The translations under genes and the position numbers were made by a program. Positions 47,096 to 57,537 of a stretch of DNA of 64,000 nt are shown piece after piece. Position 1 is the stretch's first letter; the number at the start of each line of letters is the position of its first letter. The notes beneath the pieces are model-generated. The model saw nothing but the letters and a program-made list of their open reading frames with translations, had not been told where the DNA came from and did no database searches. Origin of the DNA: Rhizobium sp. (GTDB taxonomy: Bacteria; Pseudomonadota; Alphaproteobacteria; Rhizobiales; Rhizobiaceae); NCBI GenBank assembly GCA_019739215.1, contig JAHHDR010000020.1, forward strand, positions 96,609 through 160,608, given 5' to 3'.

Positions 47096-47343
47096 CTGAC
47101 GCTGCGGCAGATTTAGCAGGTTTCGCGCACCCGTCAACCGATCGCGTGGGCCGATCCATTCCGGAGCGGCTGCCGCGTTAGGGGTCTGTAAACCATAAAA
47201 TTTGAAACTCCTCACAAGGCTTGGAAAACGTTCGCAATTTAGCCAAATTGTTGGCATGGTCTGAGGTAAGTGTGGTTAACGATGTCACGAAGGTTCGGCA
47301 GCGGCCGGCTCTTCAATGACCCGGAAAAGACTGTGTATTGCGT

Positions 47344-48375
47344 ATGGCGGGTGACGGGGACGGACGATTCTGGAACAGGGGTGCCCGGTCCGTGGCTGTC
47401 TTGCTCCTCTGCGCATTCGCGGCATCCTGCGCTTCGACTAAAGATGCGCCTGCGCCCAAGAAGAAGCGCAGCAAGGAATATTTCTCCGAGGCGGAGTATG
47501 GCGTCAAGGCGTCACCGCGGGTCGCACATGGCCGGAACGTGCCCAAGGGTGGTGGCCGCGACGTGACCGGCAAGCCCTACAAGGTGAAGGGCAAGTGGTA
47601 CGTTCCCAAGGAAGACCGCGATTACAACAAGACCGGGCTGGCCTCCTGGTATGGCTCGGCCTTTCATGGCCGGCTCACCGCCAATGGCGAGGTCTATGAC
47701 CAGTATCATCTGTCCGCGGCCCATCCGACCTTTCCGCTGCCGAGCTATGCGCGCGTGACCAATCTCGAAAACGGCGATTCGGTGATCGTGCGCGTCAACG
47801 ACCGCGGTCCCTACCATCCAGGCCGTATCATCGACCTCTCGAACAAGGCTGCAGAGATGCTGGAGGTCCAGCACAAGGGAACGGTCAAGGTACAGGTGCA
47901 GTATGTCGGCCGGGCGCGAATGGATGGCAAAGACATGCCCTACCTGATGGCGTCCTTCTCACGGAAGGGCGACAGGCTTAAGCGGTTCAATCCAGACGGT
48001 GAAATCGCGACCGGCGTCATGGTCGCATCTGCCGACAAGACGTTCGAAGCGCCGCGCCGCGCGGATATCGAGGAGGCGGTGGACTACACCGCCACGGCCA
48101 CGGCAACGGCCACGGCGCTGCAGTCGACAAAGCTCCCGGCCGTGACCACGTCCTTCGATCTGATGCAGGATTATGCCCAGCTTCCGCAGGTCGGGCCGAT
48201 CCCACAGGAGCGGCCGTCGCGGCTCGGGGAGGACAATGTCACGCTGTCGGCCTATGCGGCGGTCCGAATCGACACGGCGTCGCAGCCGTTCGAGCACGTC
48301 CTGTCGGGCGACAACTCGATCGCAGCGGACCAGATCCGCGCCTCGGTGAGGAAACGTCGAGGCGCACAATTCTAG
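47344..48375 (+). CDS. RlpA-like septal ring lipoprotein
   Basis: A 343-residue protein with a lipoprotein signal (VAVLLLCAFAASC, lipobox Cys). The double-psi beta-barrel core of RlpA follows: GLASWYGSAFHGRLTANGE, YARVTNLENG, VRVNDRGPYHPGRIIDLS with catalytic His and Asp. RlpA-type enzymes trim denuded peptidoglycan at the septum. The SPOR domain usual in some relatives is not evident; instead the C-terminal 150 residues are low-complexity. Start ATG 47344 rather than TTG 47338. Confidence 0.85.
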   Translation: MAGDGDGRFWNRGARSVAVLLLCAFAASCASTKDAPAPKKKRSKEYFSEAEYGVKASPRVAHGRNVPKGGGRDVTGKPYKVKGKWYVPKEDRDYNKTGLASWYGSAFHGRLTANGEVYDQYHLSAAHPTFPLPSYARVTNLENGDSVIVRVNDRGPYHPGRIIDLSNKAAEMLEVQHKGTVKVQVQYVGRARMDGKDMPYLMASFSRKGDRLKRFNPDGEIATGVMVASADKTFEAPRRADIEEAVDYTATATATATALQSTKLPAVTTSFDLMQDYAQLPQVGPIPQERPSRLGEDNVTLSAYAAVRIDTASQPFEHVLSGDNSIAADQIRASVRKRRGAQF

Positions 48376-48376
48376 C

Positions 48377-48446
48377 CCCGCTTGTCTGGTCCCGCTTGTC
48401 TGGTCCTGCTTGTCGGGGCCCGCTTGTCCGGCCCGCGCTTTCGGGA
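48377..48446. repeat. 14-bp tandem repeat, five units
   Basis: Units of CCCGCTTGTCTGGT: two exact copies (48377-48390, 48391-48404), then CCTGCTTGTCGGGG, CCCGCTTGTCCGGC and a degenerate fifth. The array fills the gap between the rlpA stop and the dac gene. Confidence 0.85.
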
Positions 48447-48480
48447 CATGATGCGGCCTCAGCAATCACAGGACTGCGCA

Positions 48481-49644
48481 GTGACGCGTATCATCATCCT
48501 ACTGTCCGCCCTTATCCTGAACTGGCTTGCCGGATCGGGGTGGTCCCTGGCGCAACAGAACGCGGTCTTCGAGCCGAAGGCATCGCAGATCTATCTGGTG
48601 GAGGCGTCAACCGGGACCGTGCTCTATGCGCGGGGTGAGAACGACCTGATCCCGCCGGCTTCGCTCGTCAAGCTGATGACGGCCGAATTTGTGATGCATG
48701 AACTCAAGGCGGGGCGCATCACCGAAGCGACCGAATACAAGGTGTCGGAATTCGCCTGGCGGACTGGTGGCGCCCTGTCGCGCACGTCGACCATGTTCGC
48801 GGCGCTCAATTCCAACATCCGGGTGATCGATCTTCTCAAGGGCGTGATCGTGCAACTCGCCAATGACGGCTGTATCATCCTGGCCGAGGGCATCGCCGGT
48901 TCGGAGGCAAAATTCGCCGAGTTGCTGACCAAGCGAGCCCGGGAGATCGGCCTCGAGAATTCCGTCTTCGTCAATTCCAACGGACTGCCTGATCCAGGCA
49001 ACAAATCGACGATGCGCGAACTGGTGGAGCTTTCGCAGCATATCAGGGCGTCCTATCCGGACTATTTCGGCCTCTACAAGCTGGAGGCTTTCGAGTGGAA
49101 CAAGATCTTCCAGCGCAACAAGAATCCGCTCGTCCAGCAGAATATCGGTGTCGACGGCTTGGCCATGGGCTTCTCCGAGGGATACGGCTATTCAGTCGTG
49201 GCGACGGTGGAGCGCGGGGGCATTCGGCTTTTCCTCGCCATGGGAGGCCTCAAGACGGACAAGGAGCGCGCCGAGGAGACGCGCCGGGTGCTCGACTGGG
49301 GGCTGACGAATTTCCACAAGCAGGTCGTGTTCCGCAAGGGCGACCTGATCGCGGAGGCGCCGGTCTTCGGCGGCGACAGCGGCCGCGTGCCGCTGCTTGC
49401 CGGCGAGGATGTCGATATTTACGTTCCCAATGACAACCCGGAGAGGGTAAGGGCGAGAATCACCTATCGCTGGCCGCTGAAAGCGCCGGTGGCGCAGGGC
49501 CAAGAGATCGGAACGCTGGTGATCTCGCTGGGTGAAAGGCCGGTTCGCAACATTGCCGTGCATGCATCGACCGATGTCGGGACCGGTACGCTGACCAGCA
49601 AGGCGTTCGACGGCCTGAAAGAGTTGCTTTTCTTCTGGCTCTAG
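48481..49644 (+). CDS. D-alanyl-D-alanine carboxypeptidase homologue with degenerate motifs
   Basis: A 387-residue PBP5-type protein with signal sequence ([20 protein letters not shown]). The SxxK motif with the acylated Ser is intact: S61-L-V-K64. The second motif, normally S-x-N, reads L126-A-N128, and the third, normally K-T-G, reads A228-M-G230. The C-terminal beta domain is present. The reaction, removal of the terminal D-Ala of muropeptides, is doubtful with these changes. GTG 48481 has AGGA at good spacing; the upstream frame consists of the tandem repeat. It precedes tmk on the same strand. Confidence 0.85.
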   Translation: MTRIIILLSALILNWLAGSGWSLAQQNAVFEPKASQIYLVEASTGTVLYARGENDLIPPASLVKLMTAEFVMHELKAGRITEATEYKVSEFAWRTGGALSRTSTMFAALNSNIRVIDLLKGVIVQLANDGCIILAEGIAGSEAKFAELLTKRAREIGLENSVFVNSNGLPDPGNKSTMRELVELSQHIRASYPDYFGLYKLEAFEWNKIFQRNKNPLVQQNIGVDGLAMGFSEGYGYSVVATVERGGIRLFLAMGGLKTDKERAEETRRVLDWGLTNFHKQVVFRKGDLIAEAPVFGGDSGRVPLLAGEDVDIYVPNDNPERVRARITYRWPLKAPVAQGQEIGTLVISLGERPVRNIAVHASTDVGTGTLTSKAFDGLKELLFFWL

Positions 49645-49688
49645 ATGCAATAGTCCCGTCACGGCGGAAAGTGTTTGAAGGATTAGGC

Positions 49689-50372
49689 GTGCCGAAGCAG
49701 GGACTGTTCGTGACGTTCGAAGGCGGCGAGGGTACCGGAAAGAGTACCCAGATCCGGCTGCTCGCCGATCGCCTGCGGCGGCGCGGCGTGGACGTTCTCG
49801 TCACGCGCGAGCCGGGCGGCTCGCCCGGCGCCGAGGCCGTGCGTCACGTCATTCTCTCGGGTGCGGCAGAGGAATACGGCACCCGCATGGAGGCCGTTCT
49901 GTTTGCCGCCGCGCGCAACGATCATGTCGAGGAAGTCATCCGTCCGGCGCTGGCGAGCGGCGCCGTGGTCCTGTGCGACCGATTCATGGATTCATCCCGC
50001 GTCTACCAAGGCATCACCGGCAACCTAGAGCCCGCCTTCGTCCAGAACCTTGAACGCGTGGCGGTGAATGGCGTGGTGCCCGATTGCACCATCATTCTCG
50101 ACATTCCGGCCGCCGAGGGACTGCGACGCGCTCGGCTTCGCACCGGGAACGCCGAGGTGCAGGAAGCACCCGACCGGTTCGAGAAGGAAGAACTGGAAAC
50201 GCACGAAAAACGACGCGAGGCGTTCCTGGACATTGCCGAGGCCGATCCGTTGCGCTGTCGGGTCGTCGACGCATCCGGCTCGATCGAGACCATTGCCGAC
50301 AAGGTGTTCAGCATCGTCGATCCGCTGCTTCCGATTCTGTCGACGCGCGCCAAGGAGACCGGCCAAGCGTGA
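49689..50372 (+). CDS. tmk: Thymidylate kinase
   Basis: dTMP kinase, making dTDP for DNA synthesis. P-loop [14 protein letters not shown](F)-type motif [28 protein letters not shown] with the usual Arg/Glu, and a LID region. About 227 residues. GTG 49689 has AAGGA six bases upstream; GTG 49671 is an alternative. It overlaps holB by GTGA. Confidence 0.93.
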   Translation: MPKQGLFVTFEGGEGTGKSTQIRLLADRLRRRGVDVLVTREPGGSPGAEAVRHVILSGAAEEYGTRMEAVLFAAARNDHVEEVIRPALASGAVVLCDRFMDSSRVYQGITGNLEPAFVQNLERVAVNGVVPDCTIILDIPAAEGLRRARLRTGNAEVQEAPDRFEKEELETHEKRREAFLDIAEADPLRCRVVDASGSIETIADKVFSIVDPLLPILSTRAKETGQA

Positions 50373-51403
50373 GCGCTGACACGGAAACCCTGGTGCTCGA
50401 TGGCGCGGTTCATCCCGCCGCCAACACGCGACTGTTCGGGCACCGGGCGGCGGAAGAGTTCCTGACGCGCTCCTACAAATCGGGCAAAGGCCATCATGCC
50501 GTCCTGATCGAGGGGCCGGAGGGTATCGGCAAGGCGACGCTTGCGTTCCGTTTTGCCAACCACGTGCTCGCCCATCCCGATCCGCAAACCGCGCCGGAGA
50601 GCCTTGCCGATCCCGACCAGTCCGCACCGTTCTTTCGGCAGATCGTCGCGGGCGCATCGCATAACCTGCTGCATATCACCCGCCCGTTCGATGCCAAGAC
50701 CGGAAAATTCAAGACTGCCATAACGGTGGACGAGGTGCGGCGTGCGGGCAAGTTCTTCTCGCAGACATCGGGCACGCAAAGCTGGCGTATTGTTATCGTC
50801 GACCCGGCGGACGACATGAATCGCAGCGCTGCCAACGCGATCCTCAAGATGCTGGAGGAACCCCCGAAGCGGTCGATGTTCCTGGTCATTTCCCATGTTC
50901 CGGGACGCTTGCTTCCGACTATTCGTTCGCGTTGCCTGCCGCTGGTGCTGCGGCCACTCGACGAGCCGGACCTGCGTGCCGCCTTGCTCCACCTTGGCCT
51001 GGCGATACCGAGCCACGCCGAGGCCAGGCTCGTTTCCGCCGCGAGAGGCAGCGTGTCCCAGGCGATAAAGCTCGTGAACTACGGCGGGTTGGACATCCTG
51101 GACGCCTTCGAGAACATCTTGCGGGGCGGCGGCGCCGAACAGCGCAAGGCGATGCACAAGATCGCCGATGCCGTGTCGGCACGCGGAAGCGATATTCTCT
51201 ATGATTTCTTCGTCAGCCTTGTCGGTGAACGGGTCACGGACAACGCGAAACTGGCGGCGCAGGCGGGTGATCTCGACCGCGCGTTTCGCCTCTCCAACCT
51301 GCATGCGTCGCTGGCCGAACGGATGACGGTGTCCGATGCCTACAACCTGGACCGCAAGCAGACCGTGCTTGGCCTGCTGACGGATCTCGCGGCAGCTTTA
51401 TGA
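50369..51403 (+). CDS. holB: DNA polymerase III subunit delta'
   Basis: Clamp-loader AAA+ subunit, 344 residues. Degenerate Walker [21 protein letters not shown], sensor region [20 protein letters not shown] with LKMLEEPP typical of delta'. The GTG start overlaps the tmk stop. It ends six bases inside the convergent permease gene. Confidence 0.92.
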   Translation: MSADTETLVLDGAVHPAANTRLFGHRAAEEFLTRSYKSGKGHHAVLIEGPEGIGKATLAFRFANHVLAHPDPQTAPESLADPDQSAPFFRQIVAGASHNLLHITRPFDAKTGKFKTAITVDEVRRAGKFFSQTSGTQSWRIVIVDPADDMNRSAANAILKMLEEPPKRSMFLVISHVPGRLLPTIRSRCLPLVLRPLDEPDLRAALLHLGLAIPSHAEARLVSAARGSVSQAIKLVNYGGLDILDAFENILRGGGAEQRKAMHKIADAVSARGSDILYDFFVSLVGERVTDNAKLAAQAGDLDRAFRLSNLHASLAERMTVSDAYNLDRKQTVLGLLTDLAAAL

Positions 51404-52198
51404 CGTTACGAGCTTCAGGGCCACCAAAGCCAGCGTGACCGCCAGGATCGGACGAATCAGCCTGTCGGGCATGCGCGGGGCGAGTTGGCTGCCGACGATG
51501 ATTCCCGGTATCGAGCCGATCAGAAGCGACACCAGCAAGGCCCAGTCGATCTCGCCGATCATCCAGTAGCCAAGGCCGCCCAGCAAGGTCAGCGGCACGG
51601 CATGTGCGATGTCGGAGCCGACGATGTCGCGGATCTCGAGGCGAGGGTAAAGCATCAGCAGGACTGTCACGCCAAGGGCGCCGGCGCCGACCGAGGTCAG
51701 CGTCACCAGCGCGCCGAGCACGAGACCGAGCACGACCGTCGCCACTGCGATTGTCCGCGCCTCCACCGGTTTCTGGTTCCTGCGCCAGCCCGCGACGGTG
51801 TCGACGATCGGTTTGCGGAATATGAGCAGTATCGCCGTGAGAAACAGCATCCAGCCCAGCGCATTGGTGAGGACAGACTTGAACGAGAGGCTGTCGCGAT
51901 CGACGCCCGACATCAGCAAGAGCGTGACCAGGGTTGCCGGCAGACTTCCCGCGGCAAGCAGGCCGACAATGCGCCAGTTGACGGTCTTGTTGCGGCTGTG
52001 CACCACGGATCCGGCGGACTTGGTGATCGCGGCGTAGAGAAGATCGGTGCCGACCGCCGTGGCGGGGTGGACGTTGAAGAACAGGACGAGCAGCGGCGTC
52101 ATCAGCGACCCGCCGCCCACGCCGGTGACGCCGACAAGAATGCCGACCAACAACCCCGATACCGAATATAGCGGATTGAGCGAACTCAAGAATTCCAA
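51398..52198 (-). CDS. TauE/SafE-family permease
   Basis: A 266-residue membrane protein with about eight segments. The family signature GVTGVGGGSLMTPLLV is near the N-terminus and is repeated as TLTSVGAGALGVTVLL in the second half. These carriers export sulfite, sulfoacetate or other organosulfur anions; the substrate is not clear here. It lies alone on the minus strand between holB and metG. Confidence 0.85.
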   Translation of the reverse strand: MEFLSSLNPLYSVSGLLVGILVGVTGVGGGSLMTPLLVLFFNVHPATAVGTDLLYAAITKSAGSVVHSRNKTVNWRIVGLLAAGSLPATLVTLLLMSGVDRDSLSFKSVLTNALGWMLFLTAILLIFRKPIVDTVAGWRRNQKPVEARTIAVATVVLGLVLGALVTLTSVGAGALGVTVLLMLYPRLEIRDIVGSDIAHAVPLTLLGGLGYWMIGEIDWALLVSLLIGSIPGIIVGSQLAPRMPDRLIRPILAVTLALVALKLVTS

Positions 52199-52397
52199 TG
52201 TGCGATCCCCTGACAGACCAGCGAACGGCGATATAGGCTGCCTTGGACCGAGTCAAGGAAGAGGGGAACCGCGATCTGTGCGGCGCGAGCACGAGATAGG
52301 CCGACAATTCACGGCCGCGAGACAAAGTTGATGTTTCCCCTCGCCAAAACATGCGCTAGAAGCCAGCAACGTTTCCGCTTGCAGGCATTGCGACCGA

Positions 52398-54004
52398 ATG
52401 AAAGACACTTCACCCTTCTACATCACCACTGCGATCTCCTACCCCAACGGGCGGCCCCATATTGGTCACGCCTACGAACTGATCGCCACGGATGCCCTCG
52501 CACGCTTCCAGCGGCTTGACGGACGCGAGGTGCTCTTCCTCACGGGCACCGACGAGCACGGCCAGAAGATGCAGCAGACGGCGCGCAGCGCCGGGATCAC
52601 GCCGATCGAACTTGCCGACCGCAATGCGGCCGAGTTCGAGAGCATGACCACCTTGCTCAATGCTTCGAACGATGATTTCATCCGCACGACACAGAAGCGG
52701 CACCACGATGCCGTCAGGGATCTGTGGATTCGGATGGCCGACGCCGGCGATATCTACAAGGACAGCTATGCCGGCTGGTATTCGGTGCGCGACGAGGCCT
52801 ATTATCAGGCGGAAGAAACCGAACTCCGCGACGACGGCGTACGCTATGGCCCGCAAGGCACGCCGGTCGAGTGGGTGGAGGAAGAGAGCTACTTCTTCCG
52901 GCTCTCCAATTATGGCGACCGGCTGCTGGCCTATTACGACAGCCATCCGGATTTCATCGGCCCCGACGAACGCCGCAACGAAGTGGTGTCCTTCGTCAGG
53001 TCCGGCCTCAAGGACCTGTCGATCTCGCGCACCACGTTCGACTGGGGCATTCACGGTTCCCGATCGAGTCCGAAGCACGTCATGTATGTCTGGGTCGACG
53101 CGCTCACCAACTACATTACCGGCGCCGGGCTACCCCGATGACCAGAACGGTCCGCGCTGCGAAATATCTGGCCGGCCGACGTCCACATCATCGGCAAGGA
53201 CATCATCCGCTTCCACGCCGTCTACTGGCCGGCCTTCCTGATGTGCTGCCGAGCCTGCCGACTTGCCCAAGCGGGTCTACGCCCACGGCTTCCTGCTCAA
53301 CAAGGGCGAGAAGATGTCGAAGTCGCTCGGCAACGTCGTCGATCCCGTCGACCTCGTCAACCATTTCGGTCGTCGATCCGGTGCCGCTACTTCTTCCTGC
53401 GCGAGGTCTCCTTCGGCCAGGACGGCAGTCTTATTCGCGAGGAGGCGCATCGCCACCCGCATAAACGCCGATCTATCCGCCAATGGCATCGGCAACCTGG
53501 CGCAGCCGCTCGCTGTCGATGATCGTCAAGAACTGCGACGGACAGGATGCCCGACGCCCGGGCCCGTTCACCGACGAGGACAAGGCGATGCTCGGCCTCC
53601 GCCGATTCGGGCGTCTGGCACTCTGCCGTGACCGAGATGGCGCGAGCAGCTCATCCATCAGCGTCGCTTGCGGCACAGATCTTCGCCGCTCGTCCTCGGA
53701 AGCCGACCGCTATTTCGCGGCGCAGGCGCCCTGGGCGCTCGCCGAAGACCGACCCGGAACGCGGATGGGCACCGGTGCTCTACGTGACGGCGGAGGTCGT
53801 CCGCCAGATCGGCATCCTGCTTGCAGCCCTTCGTGCCGGGACCTCCTGCGGGCAAGCTGCTCGACCTCGCTCAAGCTGCCCCTGCCGACGAGCGCGACTT
53901 TGCCGCATCTCGGCGATGCCGGGCGCCTGAAGGGCCGGGATCGCCGCTCGACAGGCACCGAAGCCGGTCTTCCCGCAGATATTCGTCCCGCCGGAAGCGT
54001 GTAG
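52398..54004 (+). pseudogene. metG: Methionyl-tRNA synthetase, 3' half scrambled by indels
   Basis: The first 248 codons are normal class I Met[22 protein letters not shown] (HIGH as HIGH), [16 protein letters not shown], then the editing/linker region to [11 protein letters not shown]. After about 53130 the protein can be followed only by hopping frames: [35 protein letters not shown] (KMSKS), YVTAEVVRQIGILL. The breaks are mostly single inserted bases. The gene is essential, and no second copy is in view, so this is probably unpolished sequence. Ends at TAG 54002-54004. Confidence 0.85.
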
Positions 54005-54015
54005 CGCGCCGGACC

Positions 54016-54847
54016 ATGCTGATCGACACCCATTGCCATCTCGATCTTCCCGGACTTTGCCGAGGCTGAGCGCGGACGAGATCATCGTCCCGCGCCCACT
54101 GCGTCGCGGGCGTTGCGCCAGATGGTCACCATCTCGACCCGGGTCGCGCCGTCTCGCCCGAGCTTCTGGGGCCTGGCCGAACGCTATCGCGTCAGGTCTT
54201 CTGCTCGGTCGGGCTCGCACCCCAACAATGCCCACGAAGAACTCGGCATATTCGAGACCGGACGAGCTGGTCGCGGCTTGTCCGAGCGCCACCCCAAGAT
54301 GCGTGGCGATCGGCGAGGCGGGGCTCGACTATTTCTACGATCATGCGTCAAAAGCCGGAAGTCCAGAAGACCAGGGGGCCTCGTTCGCCACATCGCCGCC
54401 GCGCGCAGCACCGGGCTTGCCGCTCGTCATCCACTGCGCGCAGCGGCGGATGACGACATGGCTCGCGATTCTGCGGGATGAAAGCAGGCAAGGGCGCGTT
54501 CCCCTTCCTGCTGCACTGCTTCTCCGCCGGTCCCGATCTCGCGCGAAACGTCGGCGTCGAGCTTGGCGGTTACGTCTCCTTCTCCGGCATTCTGACGTTC
54601 CCGAAATCCGCAGGATATCCGCGAGATCGCAGCGCGCCGTGCCGCGCGACCGGCTCCTCGTGGAGACGGATGCGCCCTATCTCGCGCCGAAGCGTTGGCG
54701 CGGCAAGCGGAACGAACCGTCCTATGTCGTCAACACGGCCGAAGTTCTCGCCGAGGACCATCGGTGTTACTAAGGAAGAGATCGCTGACATTACCACGGC
54801 AAATGCCTTCCGCTGCTTCTCCAAGATGCCGAAGGCTTGCCGGCTGA
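54016..54847 (+). pseudogene. TatD-family metal-dependent hydrolase, scrambled by indels
   Basis: ATG 54016 begins [12 protein letters not shown], the TatD start with its H-x-H. Further pieces in different frames are [77 protein letters not shown]: the complete order of TatD. At least eight frame changes are needed. It lies in the same damaged stretch as the metG 3' half. The stop overlaps the next start as TGATG. Confidence 0.8.
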
Positions 54848-55654
54848 TGCCGAGACGGCGCTTCACCATTCTCGGCTGCGGCTCGTCGCCCGGCGTACCG
54901 CGCATCACCGGGGAATGGGGCGCCTGCGATCCGGCCAATCCCAAGAATCGCCGCACCCGTGCCTCCTTGCTGGTCGAGCAGATTGCCGATGACGGGACAT
55001 TGACCTCGATCGTCGTCGACACCGGCCCGGATTTTCGTAGCCAGATGATCGCGGCGGAAGCGCGCGCCCTTCACGGCGTCGTTCTGACCCATGCCCATGC
55101 CGACCACCTGCACGGCATCGACGATATCCGGTCCTTTGTCTACAAGAACGAACGCCGGATGCCGGTCTGGGGCGATCCAGTCACGATGGAACGGGTCATC
55201 GAGGGCTTCCGCTACGTGTTCGAGACGCCTGAGGGGAGCAACTACCCGCCGATCGCACGCGCGATGTCGATCGATATCGCCGGTCCATTCGAGGTTGAAG
55301 GGGCCGGGCGGCGCGGTCTCGTTCCTGCCGATCATCCAGCACCACGGCGACAGCCACTCGCTGGGCTTCAGGATCGGTGACTTCGCCTATTGCACGGATG
55401 TCAGCGATTTCCCGGAGGACAGCCTTCCGAAACTCGAGGGACTCGACACCCTGGTCATCGATTGCCTGCAGTACAGGATGCATCCGAGCCACCTGTCATT
55501 GCAACAGGCCACGGACTGGATCGAGCGTCTGGCGCCGAGGCGGGCGATCCTGACCCACATGCATATTCCGCTGGATTATGAGACGGTGCGGCGCGAGACA
55601 CCCGAACACATCGAGCCAGCCTTTGACGGCATGGTCATCGAATACGGTGCCTGA
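54847..55654 (+). CDS. MBL-fold metallohydrolase (PhnP-like), one frameshift
   Basis: From ATG 54847 the protein reads ILGCGSSPGVPRITGEWGAC and continues with VLTHAHADHLHGIDDIR, the H-x-H-x-DH metal site of beta-lactamase-fold hydrolases. At about 55300-55310 (a GGGCCGGGCGG run) the frame shifts and continues as SFLPIIQHHGDSHSLGFRIG, then YCTDVSDFPEDS and ILTHMHIPLDYETV. Total about 268 residues. It follows tatD in the same order as in many rhizobia. Confidence 0.82.
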
Positions 55655-55660
55655 GCGGCG

Positions 55661-55894
55661 TCAGCGCCCGTTACTGTTGGCGGCGACGGTGTTGCGCTGC
55701 GGACGCTGGGCCAGGAACATCACGTAGTCATCCGCGGCATCGGCAAGCGCCATGGCTGCCTCCGCCTCCCGCCAGCCGGCGCCGACGGCCTGGACGACGA
55801 GATCGCGCACGGCGTCGTGGAACGCTTCCTTGGCCTCCCGGGCGCGGCGGGGATCGCTTGGCTGGAATGTCGGTTGCTCTAGTTTCATACGCAT
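55661..55894 (-). CDS. Small conserved helical protein, unknown
   Basis: A 77-residue helical protein (KEAFHDAVRDLVVQAVGAGW, then REAEAAMALADAADDYVMFL). The start is ambiguous between 55894 and 55888. Such short helical proteins commonly sit next to this MBL gene in rhizobia, but I know no function for them. Confidence 0.55.
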   Translation of the reverse strand: MRMKLEQPTFQPSDPRRAREAKEAFHDAVRDLVVQAVGAGWREAEAAMALADAADDYVMFLAQRPQRNTVAANSNGR

Positions 55895-55963
55895 ATATTG
55901 GGCACAGGCCGCGCGTATTAGCAACTTCTGTGAGGGCTTAACCTTACCCCCTAACCAAAAGGC

Positions 55964-56914
55964 TTAAGCAAAATAAGGCCGCAGGGCTTCGCGTATCGCC
56001 TCCAACGGCCTGGGATTCATGTCGCGCTGGAAGGTCTTGCCGGTGATGGTCTTGTAGGCCTGCAGATAAACGTCTGAGGTTTGCAGGATCAAGTCCTCCG
56101 GGATTGCCGGGATCGGGTCCCGGTATGGGTCACATCGCTCCACCACCCAGGACCGGATGAAATCCTTGTCGAAGCTCTTCGGCCGCCTGCCGTCGGCGAA
56201 GGCGGCCTCATAGGTGTCGGCAATCCAGAAGCGGCTTGAGTCCGGCGTATGGATTTCGTCGGCAAGAATGATGTTTCCATCCCGGTCGGTGCCGAATTCG
56301 TATTTCGTGTCTGCGAGGATGAGGCCATTGCGCGCGCTCAAGTCCTGCCCGCGCTGGAAAAGGGCAAGCGCGTAACGCGAAACGGTGTCCCACTGCTCTT
56401 TCGTCAGAAGGTTCTGATCGAGGATCTGCGCGGGCGACAGCGGTTCGTCGTGACCGCCGTCGAATTCCTTGCTCGTGGGCGTGATGAGTGGCTGGTCGAG
56501 CTTCTGGTTGTCCTTCAATCCGTCAGGAAGGCGGACACCGTACATCTCGCGTTCGCCCGCCCTGTATTTGGTGAGTATCGAGGTCGACGTGCTGCCGGCC
56601 AGATAGCCGCGCACGACAATCTCGACGGGCAGGATGTCAAGGCGGGTGCCGATCACCACATTCGGATGCGGGTAGGACAGGACATGGTTCGGGCAGATGT
56701 CCGATGTCTTCTCGAACCAGTATCGTGCCGTCTGCGTCAGCACCGCGCCCTTGAAGGGAATGCAGGCCAGCACCCTATCGAAGGCACTGATCCGATCCGT
56801 CGCGATGATGATCCGGCTGCCGTCGGGCAGGTCGTAATTCTCGCGCACCTTGCCCTTGTAGCGGTTGGGGAGTTCCGGAATGGAAGCGTCGTCGAGCACG
56901 GGGAGGGGCGCCAT
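55964..56914 (-). CDS. purC: Phosphoribosylaminoimidazole-succinocarboxamide synthase
   Basis: SAICAR synthase of purine synthesis, 316 residues, the longer form. Key motifs are [37 protein letters not shown] and [11 protein letters not shown]. No problems in the frame. The window's que genes also start from GTP, so both depend on this pathway. Confidence 0.95.
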   Translation of the reverse strand: MAPLPVLDDASIPELPNRYKGKVRENYDLPDGSRIIIATDRISAFDRVLACIPFKGAVLTQTARYWFEKTSDICPNHVLSYPHPNVVIGTRLDILPVEIVVRGYLAGSTSTSILTKYRAGEREMYGVRLPDGLKDNQKLDQPLITPTSKEFDGGHDEPLSPAQILDQNLLTKEQWDTVSRYALALFQRGQDLSARNGLILADTKYEFGTDRDGNIILADEIHTPDSSRFWIADTYEAAFADGRRPKSFDKDFIRSWVVERCDPYRDPIPAIPEDLILQTSDVYLQAYKTITGKTFQRDMNPRPLEAIREALRPYFA

Positions 56915-57026
56915 GGGACAGACCTTGCATCAGAGGTGTCGGTATGGCCGCGGTAAATCAGCGGTCCCTGAAAAGGTCAAGGCCATTGTCGGCCAAATCC
57001 GGTTGTGTGAAGGAGAAAAGCCGACC

Positions 57027-57356
57027 TCAATGCGTGAGCAGGGTCGTGGGACGATAGAGACCATCGGCTTCCGGCACGAAGTTCTCCAGAACGGCGGGAT
57101 GGCGCACCGGGCCGCCATCCTCGTCCGGCAGCAGGTTCTGCTCGGAGACATAGGCGACATAGGCCGACTCGGCATTCTCCGCATAAAGGTGGTAGAACGG
57201 CTGGTCCTTGGACGGGCGCACGTCCGCAGGTATGGCGTTCCACCATTCCTCGGTGTTGGCGAATTCGGGATCGACGTCGAATATCACGCCGCGAAACGGG
57301 AATATCCGATGGCGGACGACCTGACCGATCTTGTATTTGGCGACACGCTCACGCAT
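57027..57356 (-). CDS. hspQ: Heat shock protein HspQ (hemimethylated DNA-binding domain)
   Basis: A 109-residue protein with the HspQ/YccV fold: KYKIGQVVRHRIFPFRGVIF, DPEFANTEEWW, PFYHLYAENAESAYVAYVSE. HspQ acts as a specificity factor for Lon protease. ATG 57356 is chosen since the family starts there; the longer frame upstream is not conserved-looking. It is separated from purC by 112 bases. Confidence 0.9.
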   Translation of the reverse strand: MRERVAKYKIGQVVRHRIFPFRGVIFDVDPEFANTEEWWNAIPADVRPSKDQPFYHLYAENAESAYVAYVSEQNLLPDEDGGPVRHPAVLENFVPEADGLYRPTTLLTH

Positions 57357-57537
57357 CTTTGTCTCTGGCTCGATTGACAGTAGATTTGGGATGAATTTAT
57401 CAGATTTCAAGGTGTTAGTGATCACGTGCTGACACCGGGCCTCCAGATTTGCAACCCGGGCAGGGGCAGACGCATGCTTGCGTAACCTTTTCCGTCGATC
57501 AACAGCCCTGATGGGCCGAATGTACAAGGGATGAGCC

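Noticed and set aside
46920..47116. C-terminal tail of the TetR frame
   Set aside because: It is produced by a frameshift and reads through tRNA-Ser.
50003..51304. 433-codon frame on the minus strand
   Set aside because: Antisense of tmk and holB, both with unmistakable motifs.
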